A DNA stretch of 64,000 bases from Capitulum mitella (Eukaryota; Arthropoda; Thecostraca; Pollicipedomorpha; Pollicipedidae), in assembly GCA_030062745.1 (NCBI GenBank), contig CP099839.1, positions 44,404,796 through 44,468,795 of the forward strand. Direction: 5' to 3'. Below, one piece after another: positions 56,218 to 64,000 of this stretch. The notes below the pieces were generated by a model. That model did no database searches and had not been told where the DNA came from. It saw only the letters and a program-made list of their open reading frames with translations. Each line of letters starts with the position of its first letter. Within the stretch, counting starts at the first letter, position 1. A program made the translations under genes and the position numbers.

Positions 56218-56430
56218 GGTTAGGTTAGGTTAGGTTAGGTTAGGTTAGGCTAGGTTAGGTTAGGTTAGGTTACGTTAGGTTACGGTAGGTTACTATGTTA
56301 GGCTAGGGTAAATTTTTATTTATTGTTTTATTTCACTTCCTAATATTTTCCAGTTTTGTTCCGTGATTTTTTGTGCGGGGCTACGTTAGGTTAGGTTATG
56401 TTAGGTTAGGTTAGGTTAGGTTAGGTTTGG
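56218..56430. repeat. Two interstitial (TTAGG)n arrays
   Basis: Arrays of the arthropod telomere pentamer at about 56218-56298 and 56384-56430, with occasional TACGG or TTTGG variants. They lie inside the sequence, so they are interstitial. Confidence 0.88.
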
Positions 56431-56515
56431 TTACTATGTTAGGCTAGGGTAAATTTTTATTTATTGTTTTATTTCACTTCCTAATATTTTCCAGTTTTGT
56501 TCGGTGATTTTTTCA
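56291..56515. repeat. 141-bp duplication of TTAGG array flank
   Basis: TACTATGTTAGGCTAGGGTA through CAGTTTTGTTC occurs at 56291 and again at 56432, nearly identical over about 80 bases. The TTAGG array plus flank was thus duplicated as a unit. Confidence 0.85.
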
Positions 56516-56764
56516 GATATTTTATTTCACTGCTTTTTGTTTTTTTTTGTTTTTTTTCAAATTGCAACTACGCTTTGCCATCTTTGTAATATTTTTACTT
56601 TTTTATTATTATTGTTTATTATTATTATTATTATTACTATTATTATTACTATTATTATTTTTACAACAGTTAACTTTTTTATTTCAAAGATAATTTATAT
56701 CGCATTAGTTATTCCCCCAAAACTTTTTTATAACTCTTGATTGCACCTTGAGTCCGACCGACGA

Positions 56765-56803
56765 CCAATCAGCGTCGAGATCTCACGTAAACAAACTATT
56801 TAA
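56765..56803 (+). promoter_or_regulatory. Possible promoter: CCAAT box and TATA-like box
   Basis: CCAAT at 56765-56769 (context GACCAATCAGC) and TATTTAA at 56798-56803, about 35 bases before an ATG that opens a short exon-like frame. The spacing is promoter-like, but both motifs are short. Confidence 0.3.
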
Positions 56804-56835
56804 CGCAGAAACGTCAAAAATCCCTACGCGAGCGT

Positions 56836-56912
56836 ATGGCGGTTAGCACCAGTGACGACGCAACCTGTTTCGGGGGAAATAATGTGTGTTTCAGGTTTTT
56901 CTGGCTGAAATC
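56836..56912 (+). CDS. Candidate initiator exon of an unknown gene
   Basis: The ATG at 56836 opens MAVSTSDDATCFGGNNVCFR, FFWLK, followed in frame by a consensus donor GTAAGT at 56913. A CCAAT box and TATA-like sequence precede it. No downstream exon was identified and no homology is recognised. The combination could be chance. Confidence 0.22.
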
Positions 56913-56918
56913 GTAAGT

Positions 56919-57869
56919 AATACTTATCAATATTGCATTTGAAACGCCATGCAACCACTACTACGATTATTTTCCCTGGAAGTAAGCGCTCGGGCTGAAT
57001 CTTACTGTTGACCGATGTTTTGCTGTAGTGTATCATAAGTATTTGCCTCAGCCTTGTCTTCTTCTGTGTTTTATATGGTCTTTACCATTCCTCACTAGAA
57101 AATAAGCATTAGAAGGAAACATGATGCACTGTCAATGCACACAATAACAGCACAATGCTGAAGCATGAAATCTAACTACAAAAAGGGATTTTGCCATCTA
57201 CTTTGCCTTGCACAAATTGGTCATATACATCAGGTGAAAGCTACCGGTAATTTTCTGAAGCACCAAAGTATGTCCAATGGTTCTGAACAGGTGTGACGGG
57301 CCACCATTAGCCAGTACTCCCACCAACTTGGGGTCATCTTAGCACAACCCAGCACTGCTACAAGAAAAAATACATCTATAAACATGCACTCGAGCTATGC
57401 CCAAACGCTCACATCAGATTCCTGCTGAAGATTTCCCTGAATAAGGGAGAATGCAGTCGACGCACGGGCAACACCTGACGCCACACAGATTTCTCTCTGA
57501 ACACAGAGGTGGTGGAAACAAGGCCAAGTATATCGGGAGCGGATTACCGTACTTTACGCACGTTTAATTGCTGCTAAGAATGACGTCATTGTCTTTCACT
57601 TATGTGATATAGTTAGTTGCCCCACGGGAATTATATAACTGAAGGTGTTTCTGTGACAAAAATGTTTTTCACTACCTTCGAATGATAACTATATACCATC
57701 ACCTTCCAATAGCAAGACTATTAGACGTAAAGCAATGAAATCTGGTGGCAATAGTCTTCATGTGCGCCAATAGTGGCCAACTCTAAGCTACGGTTATGGT
57801 GTGTTTGAGACAAAACACAAAATTAAAACAAGCTTCACTGGTTTTTGTATTGGAATGCCCGAGTTTAGC
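56919..57869. other. AT-rich stretch without recognisable gene
   Basis: No motif, RNA gene or transposon end recognised. Confidence 0.55.
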
Positions 57870-58075
57870 CTCGTTTCCACGGCAGGATTGGATTACAAGT
57901 GGGATTTCCCTCGTCAGGCTAATCGGGATTTCAAGTGGTGTTTCCTTGACCACACTCAGGGAATCCGGATTACATTCGATATTTCCAATTCCGAATTATT
58001 GAAGGAATTGAGCTGTGGAAATCTCGGATTCGTCGCCAATTATGGTGCGTGTGTGACATTTCTTTTCAGAGCGTA

Positions 58076-58326
58076 GGGAAATTTATTCCATAGCTCACAC
58101 GACTGACTGACGCCCGACGGGACACAAGACTTGACTGAGGACACGGATGCTTGAGCCCAAGAGGCTGTGCGTCCTAACCCACAACAAACAACAAACTTAT
58201 TCCGTAGCAGACGACTGACTGACGCCCCACGAGACACAGGACTTGACCCAAGACTTTGGACACCTGAGCCCAAGAGGCTGTGTGTCCTAACTCACAAACA
58301 AACAAACAATTTATTCCATAGTAGAT
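58076..58326 (+). repeat. Tandem SINE 3' ends, about 118-bp unit
   Basis: Two units, about 58082-58199 and 58200-58315, plus the start of a third. Each runs from TTATTCC(A/G)TAG through GACTGACTGACGCCC and GAGCCCAAGAGGCTGTG to an ACAAACAA tail. The GAGCCCAAG(A/T)GGCTGTG block is shared with the SINE at 58450-58650, so these are probably tandem copies of a related SINE tail. Confidence 0.7.
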
Positions 58327-58449
58327 TGTCGAATACACTGAGTTGCTGTCAGCGAGTGGTGCTGTGTGAGATTTGACAGCACCGTAGTGCCAGTTTATCG
58401 CTTTCTTGCCAACAAGCCACCAGCAGGCAGGAAACTGATTTCGGCGCTA

Positions 58450-58650
58450 CGTTTGGGTTGGTTCGGTTAGATTTTGGATTACGGCGCACAGCCACTTGGG
58501 CTCAAGCGTCCGGTGTGCAATCCACACCGTACGTGTCACCGATCGAGAGCTTGTGGCGTCGAGATCTGTCCCCACAACCTTACGATCATGAGTCCGAACC
58601 TCTATTCACTACGCCAAAGAGGAGGATGATTTGGGCGTCAGCTCCTACTT
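58450..58650 (-). mobile_element. tRNA-derived SINE
   Basis: Read on the minus strand, the head at about 58626-58556 is tRNA-like. It has an A-box-like TTTGGCGTAGTG and an anticodon-arm-like GACTCATGATCG with CAT in the loop, as in tRNA-Met. Then comes TAAGGTTGTGGGGACAGATC, where a B box would be; it is degenerate. A unique body follows with GCTTGAGCCCAAGTGGCTGT, and then a tail rich in AACC/CAAAC. The head-body-tail plan fits a tRNA-derived SINE. Confidence 0.6.
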
Positions 58651-60090
58651 TGCAAAACACCGAAACAAATTAGGCGCAGAATGCTGTCATATGCTTCCAG
58701 TTCACGGGTAATCCGGATTTCCTCGTGAAGTCTTCCTTTTCAAATTGGGTTCGCTAGTCTAATCCAGTTTGCTAAAACACATGTTTCCATGATCCCTGAA
58801 ATCGGGATTTGAAGGGAAATCCGGATTTGCTTGTGCCATGGAAACGGGGCTTTTGTGTGCTTGTTTATGGGTTCAGACGCACCGGACCTCTTGGGGTTGA
58901 ATTTTCAGTCTTGTGCCTCGTCATGCGTCAGTCATTGATCTGTGCAGCGCTTGGGAATCATGAAGGTTTACGGGTGGGCTGCGAAGCAGCAGCGAATAGC
59001 CCCGTTTCCAGAACATTAGCACATCCGGACGTTCCTTCAAATACCGATTTCAGAAGCCATGGAAACACCTCTTTTAGCAAACTGGACTGAATTTGGAAAT
59101 CTGGATTGAAAAAGATTTCCCGAAAAAAAATCCTTATCTCCCGGATGTGATGAGGACCAGGCGTGAGATCGCCGTCGATTGTTAGCTTGAAGGTGAAAGG
59201 TATGCCAAAGTTGCTGGTTTCGTTTTTGTTTTGGAGCTGAATTGATGAGTTCCTCTTTACGGCGGCTCAGCCTGCCAGTTTACAAACCATGTCACAGGCA
59301 GGGTGTCATTACCACTGCTGGCCATGGTGGCGGATTTTGCCGTGTATGGTACAAATGTGGCGTCACTTGAGGTCTTCTTCCTAGTTCAGTGCTAATACTC
59401 CATGGCAGGGCCTATTTTAAGGAAAAATGATTGCGGGGGCAATTCTGCGAACGAGGGGCAACAAGGGGCTGAGACCACCCCCTCCCCCGGCATTTCCGTT
59501 CTCCTTGTTAAATTTTAACCACTTCATATATACGTACATATATATATATATGCATATATTTCTAAGGAAAGAATATTTATTAAGGCGAATTATGATGAAG
59601 TCTTTTCCAGAATGCTCTCTCATTAACTGATGCGTCTTTGGGAGGAAATCATGCGTGCAAAATATGGCTGTGGTCCAACATTTTCAAACACGGTCACACG
59701 AAGATTGCATGCCGCTTGTGTTCGATTTTATTTTTATTTTAGTGAAATTCGCGCTGGTTTTTGTGCATTCCAAGGCCCTTAAAGTCAAAGAATACTATTC
59801 CATCTATCCCCAGTAAGACCTCATGCTCCATGGACTTGTGATCCCTGGGGTATTCAGTCAGGGAGAGGTGTGTCTGAAATTCCCCCAAATACGTTTTGTG
59901 TTCCAGTTTTTTTTAACCAAATGCACGATATGCATAAAATGTACACCATAGAACTCCTTTTGACACACTGGATCAAAAGACACTTCACATGCTGTCTCAG
60001 GACATAGGTCACTAGCTCTGTCAGCAGCAGTGTGGCCAGGTGGAATGACACTTCAACCCTCTTCGTGGCTTAGGGGTTCTGGCGACGATG

Positions 60091-62270
60091 TCATTCGACA
60101 ACTTGCGGCAGGTACTGCTTTTGCCCTTCATCCTTCGTCATTACCTCACTGTACACTTGGATAAGAGCCACAGCTCGTTCGGCGACGTCGCTGACTAGCG
60201 TGATCCCGCGCAGGACTTCCTTGGCGTTCTTGAAGCCAGGTACTGTCTCCCAATCAGCGGGATCGGCGGCGAGGAAGTCCATGTTGATGCCGTAGGCCTT
60301 CAGGTTGCCCACTGACTTTGTCGTAATAAAGTCGACAGTGATCTTCCTGGCGCAAACCCCCTTTGCCGCGAGATCTATCTGCCCTCGCTTGTGCCGACTC
60401 TCCGATCCCTGTTGCTGGAGTGCCGCGTTCATCCTCGTCTTCATCTCACACGGCACGCCCTTGTCGAAGAACGACACACCAGCCAGTTCTTCGCTGGGGT
60501 ACCATAACAGGTGATTGTTATAACAAACAGTATGTCGTATATAATGCCATAATGGATAATAGGTGACTGGCGAACTTCTTGGAGATCGCCTACGAGATTT
60601 CAGCATTCAAATCAGGCTTTGCAGGACAGCCAGATCGTGCACAGGAGCCTTGTCCGCAGATGAAGAGCAGAACCATGCACTGACGTACAAAACAACCATG
60701 AAAGAGACGAGGCGCTTGAGTGCTCCCAGTTCACTGGGAGTCTCGGAGAACTGATGGCGAAGCAGGAAGATCTTGATCCCGTAGATTATGCGTTCCATCC
60801 ATGCACAGTGGAGAGCACCTAGTTGGGGAGCTTAATTCCCCGAGGAGGCTCTTGACCAAAGAGGATGATAGAGACCTCAAAGAACTCACCATAATCATCG
60901 CTAGGCTGGATTTTGGCGAGCTTCTCATGGCAGAAGGCGACGACACGGTCCTTGGAGGAGAGAAACGTCTCGGCCACTGCTGGCTGCAGGTCTTCATGCA
61001 TCATGGGTTCAAACTTGCTCCGAGCAATGGGCCTCCATCTCTTCTTGAAGCGCTTGAACAAGGAGATTTCCGGTCCCGAGGACGGACCGAAGCGCATGGA
61101 GGAAAGTTCTGCCACACTTTGAAGATATGATGACGACAAGCGAAGTGAAGGAACTGTCGCCCAAACTTCTGTTAAAGAAACGTGTTTGCTCCCACAACTT
61201 GTCCAGTATTGCTGGAGTGGGTATCGAAGCTCATGCCGACGACTTTATCCGAAACCTCCCAGTCTTCCAGACAATGAGCGGCAACGTCGGCTGGCGCTAC
61301 TCCAATCCCGCTTGCAAACTTCGGAACATCGAGGAGCTTGCAGGCACTTCTTGGACCGGTTACAATGGCAGGGAGTCGACCCACCTTTTCCTTTCTATCG
61401 TCAGGTAACAGTTTGCCGTCCCAGTGGACCACCAGGCTGGGTGGCAGGGAGAAAGAATGCTAGATTTCGTCCGCAATGGCTTTTCTCTGCGATCTACGCG
61501 CCCGCCTGGTCGAGCTTCGGTGATCGCCAATTCAGAGGAGCTGTGGCCGAGGGCCGAGGCCATCGCCGATAGGAAGTGGATTGCAGAGCAATCATTGAAC
61601 TTGGTGCGATCGAGGGCTGCTGCCAGACCATGAGTGGCGATGTTCTGGGCTCTCTTACAGGGCCGCTTCGAAGGAGGAGGTATGGCGAAGGGCTGCGGGT
61701 CATCTTGATCTGTCAGTTCTGTGTTGTCGGTAGACGAGCACTTCCAGTTGCACAGTTGTCTCCTGCTCGGTCTGCTGTTCAGTCTAACGGCGGGTCTTTA
61801 AAGCTTCGGCCTACTGTTGTTGAAGAGATCGGTCCTCCTTCTCAGAAAGAAACTTATCAAATACCACCATGACGCCTCGACGACTTGGCTCTCTTTGGGC
61901 CTGGAGAAGAAGAGAATCTTTCTCCCCTTGGTTTTGATGGTCTTGATGGTGCCGACAATGGCAACGTCACAAAGGTTTTTGAGGTCGTCTCTAAATTCAT
62001 TCTTGTGAATTTCCGGGGTGGACCTGCAGCATTTGCCTTTGATGACATCTCAGTACTGGTCAAGCTTCCTCTTGGGCTTCTTTATCACGCTCCGCGCCGG
62101 TGCAGTGAGAATAAGGGCTTTGTTCACGCCCTCATCACTTCGCGGACGACGTGTTTTGACCGCCCTCTGGGTGAGCCTATCCACATGGTGGGACTAAAAA
62201 CATTGCTGCAGCACTTCTCACCGCGAAGGCAGTTTGTTTCCTGGCACTGATTCGACCGGAGCACCGATCA
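60091..62270 (-). pseudogene. Decayed DDE-type transposase-like gene of an arthropod transposon family
   Basis: Segments of one long protein lie in order on the minus strand but in different frames. 61432-61172 has HWDGKLLPDDRKEKVGRLP and FDTHSSNTG; 61139-60819 has GPEISLFKRFKKRWRPI and EFFEVSIILFGQEPPRGIKL; 60798-60607 has IIYGIKIFLLRHQFSETPSE; 60606-60091 has LLWYPSEELAGVSFFDK, FKNAKEVL, VSDVAERAVALIQVYSE and TKDEGQKQYLPQVVE before the stop. HWDGK and FDT..SNTG plausibly carry the first two catalytic acids. I know this protein as a widespread uncharacterised arthropod transposon product; its superfamily is uncertain. At least two frame shifts and an in-frame stop near 60607 make it inactive. 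Upstream parts (61500-62270) are too decayed to follow. Confidence 0.7.
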
Positions 62271-63106
62271 ACCAAAGCTCGTCTTTTTTTTCTCGTGGTG
62301 CATATCCCGGTGTCTAAGATTGCGCGGGGAATTGCGAGACCGGCACCATGGGTTACCGTGGCATGGCCAGGTGTGGTACTTCAAAACTGTGATATATGTC
62401 AGTCTGCAAACGATGGCCAGAATATTGACGAGATGTTGCGGCAGCTTCGGTTGTTCCCTAAATGGGGCAGCAGGTTGCCTGTCCGGGATAGTTTCTGTTG
62501 ATCTAATCTATCCCCAAAATACAGTTTCTCACCAAATTTCGGCTAATATGCTTCGCAGCCCTAAGCAAAAGTGCAAAAGCTGTCCCAACACAGGGAGAAC
62601 AAACTGCTGCATTTGCAGGTTATCGACCCCAAAATAAAAAAGACGCAAATTGAAATATTCGCCTTAGCTTCGTTCAATGAGATATCGTCAACACTTACCA
62701 TGATCTGCAGTCTGGACTATGCCATGTTGGTGAAGGAGATGGAACATGCTCATGGAATGCATAAACCCATGCCCAAGGAGCAGCAAGAGTGGCGGTTTTG
62801 ATAAATGACATTATTTTTCTGTTTCCCTCGCGTAAAACTAGGGTTTAGCCGCCTAGTTCAGTGAAGTTCTACCAGTTAGGTACTGGGATTTTAGCAGGGC
62901 TTTCAGACCAGGTTGACGACTACAGCACTGCTGGGCTGTTACCGCATTCATATAAATATAATCCCACCATGGCGAAACCGCCCTGACCACCAGCTAACCC
63001 TTCAGTTTCCCTGCGTTTTAATATGTACGTAGGTATGTAATACTTGTATGTAATACAAATATCTAATACATGGTCGCCTGCCTCATCATCTTTAACGTGC
63101 TTACAA
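62271..63106. other. 5' part of transposon copy 1 or its flank
   Basis: A 76-codon plus-strand frame at 62571-62801 ends KEMEHAHGMHKPMPKEQQEW and looks somewhat protein-like, but it has no recognised relative. No other feature seen. Confidence 0.4.
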
Positions 63107-63218
63107 CAGGGCCTATTTTAAGGAAAAATGACTGCGGGGGCAATTCTGCGAACGAGACGCATTGGCTGAGACCACCCCCCGGGCATTTGTGTTCTCCTTA
63201 TTAAATTTTGTCCACTTC

Positions 63219-63254
<36 letters not shown>

Positions 63255-63303
63255 CTAAGGAAAGGGCATATATATCTATATATATATATGAATTCCTAAG
63301 CAA

Positions 63304-63344
<41 letters not shown>

Positions 63345-64000
63345 GCGAATTACGATGAACACTTCCACAGCGCTCTGTCATTGACTGACATGTCTTTTGG
63401 AGGAAATCATGTGTGCAAAATATGGCCTTGGTCCAGCACTCTTAAGCACCTTCACACGAAGACTGTATGTCGCTTGTGCTGGACTTTATTTTATTTCGAT
63501 GAAATTCACGCCGGCTTTTGTGCATTCCGAGCCCATTAAATTCAAAGAACATCATTTCATTTATGCCCAGCAAGAACTCATTCTCCTTGGACTTGTGATC
63601 CCTGGGAGATTCGCTCAGGGAGAGATATGTCTGAAATTTTTGTCTGTTTTGTGCTTCAGTTTTTTAAACCAAGCGCACGATATGCATAAAATGCACATCA
63701 TAGTACTCCTTTTGACACACTGGATCGAAAGACATTTCGCATTCTGTCTCAGGTCATAGGTCACTGGCCCTGTCGGCAGCAGTGTGGCTTATATGGGAAT
63801 GATACTTCAGTCCTCTTAGTGGTCTTGGGGTTCTGGCGACGATGCTATTCGACGACTTGCAGCAGGTACTGCTTTTGCCCTTCATCCTTCGTCAATACCT
63901 TGTTGCATACTTGGATAAGAGCCACAGCTCGTTCGGCGAAGTCGCTACCGCGATCCCGCACAGGACTTCCTTAGCGTCCGTGAAGCCAGGTGCTGTCTCC
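63107..64000 (-). mobile_element. 3.7-kb element, copy 2, cut by the window end
   Basis: Starts CAGGGCCTATTTTAAGG like copy 1 and follows it base for base with moderate divergence. From about 63828 it re-enters the 3' end of the transposase-like gene (TTCTGGCGACGATG, GGTACTGCTTTTGCCCTTCA). It has longer TA repeats than copy 1. The rest lies beyond the window. Confidence 0.75.
63221..63341. repeat. Clustered (TA)n microsatellites
   Basis: Three TA tracts (about 63221-63251, 63274-63288 and 63308-63341) separated by AATTCCTAAG-type spacers; copy 1 of the element has a short counterpart at 59536-59550. Confidence 0.9.

Larger units (their letters stand above)
57870..59120. mobile_element. Composite of short MITE-like sequences with GTTTCCA..GGAAAC ends
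   Basis: The stretch repeats motifs such as CTCGTTTCCACGGCAGGATT, GGGAAATCCGGATT and CCATGGAAACGGGGC in both orientations. TGGAAACGGGGC at 58841-58852 pairs with GCCCCGTTTCCA at 59000-59011. This looks like overlapping or nested short DNA elements, invaded by SINE sequences. Individual element borders could not be settled. Confidence 0.45.
59406..63106 (-). mobile_element. 3.7-kb DNA transposon-like element, copy 1 (outer limits approximate)
   Basis: It begins CAGGGCCTATTTTAAGG, exactly where homology with a second copy starting at 63107 also begins, so this is a true element end. A CAGGG terminus is hAT-like. It carries a decayed transposase-like gene on the minus strand. The far end was not found; 63106 is simply the base before the second copy, and the true end may be earlier. 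Both copies have the same orientation. Confidence 0.6.

Noticed and set aside
56218..56430. Chromosome end
   Set aside because: The TTAGG arrays are short and flanked on both sides by ordinary sequence, so they are interstitial.
58556..58626. Functional tRNA-Met gene
   Set aside because: The tRNA-like head lacks a proper B box and acceptor stem and continues into a repeat body; it fits a SINE better.

Overview
This is a piece of a eukaryotic nuclear genome. Two spliced genes can be reconstructed, with GT/AG introns that keep frame throughout. Both are invertebrate-type genes, and the interstitial (TTAGG)n arrays point to an arthropod. The CCGG-rich islands and dense young DNA transposons suggest a crustacean, but the species cannot be settled from the sequence. 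Nothing looks prokaryotic, and there is no CRISPR array, rRNA gene or convincing intact tRNA gene.

Layout. (1) 5.9-19.9 kb, minus strand: the last six coding exons of a ZP-domain (zona pellucida) membrane protein, covering the whole ZP domain, a basic furin-type cleavage site, one transmembrane helix and a short cytoplasmic tail. The N-terminus is missing; a possible signal-peptide exon lies near 24.2 kb. The introns carry a hAT-like MITE, a TTAA-flanked piggyBac-like MITE, minisatellites and GC-rich islands. (2) 24-35 kb: no gene recognised, many CpG/CCGG-rich islands. (3) 35-37 kb: relic of a pogo-like transposon keeping only a C-terminal zinc-finger module. (4) 38-40 kb: two minisatellites. 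(5) 41.2-49.2 kb, minus strand: a complete unc119 orthologue in six coding exons (222 codons). (6) 49.4-64 kb: AT-rich, transposon-dominated DNA with two more copies of the TTAA MITE (one carrying a nested element), a long foldback repeat, TTAGG arrays, a tRNA-derived SINE, and two copies of a 3.7-kb element with a decayed transposase-like gene.

The two host genes have no evident shared pathway: one encodes an apical extracellular-matrix or cuticle-type protein, the other a trafficking chaperone for lipidated proteins. The most interesting observations are an abrupt shift in base composition inside unc119 (third-position GC rises from about 30-45% in exons 1-3 to about 85-97% in exons 4-6, with the step within 370 bp), an in-frame 66-bp tandem duplication that copies a splice acceptor next to the furin site of the ZP gene, and MITEs with hairpin tips and dense AGGTCA nuclear-receptor half-sites. 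I found no evidence for a wholly new multi-gene system.
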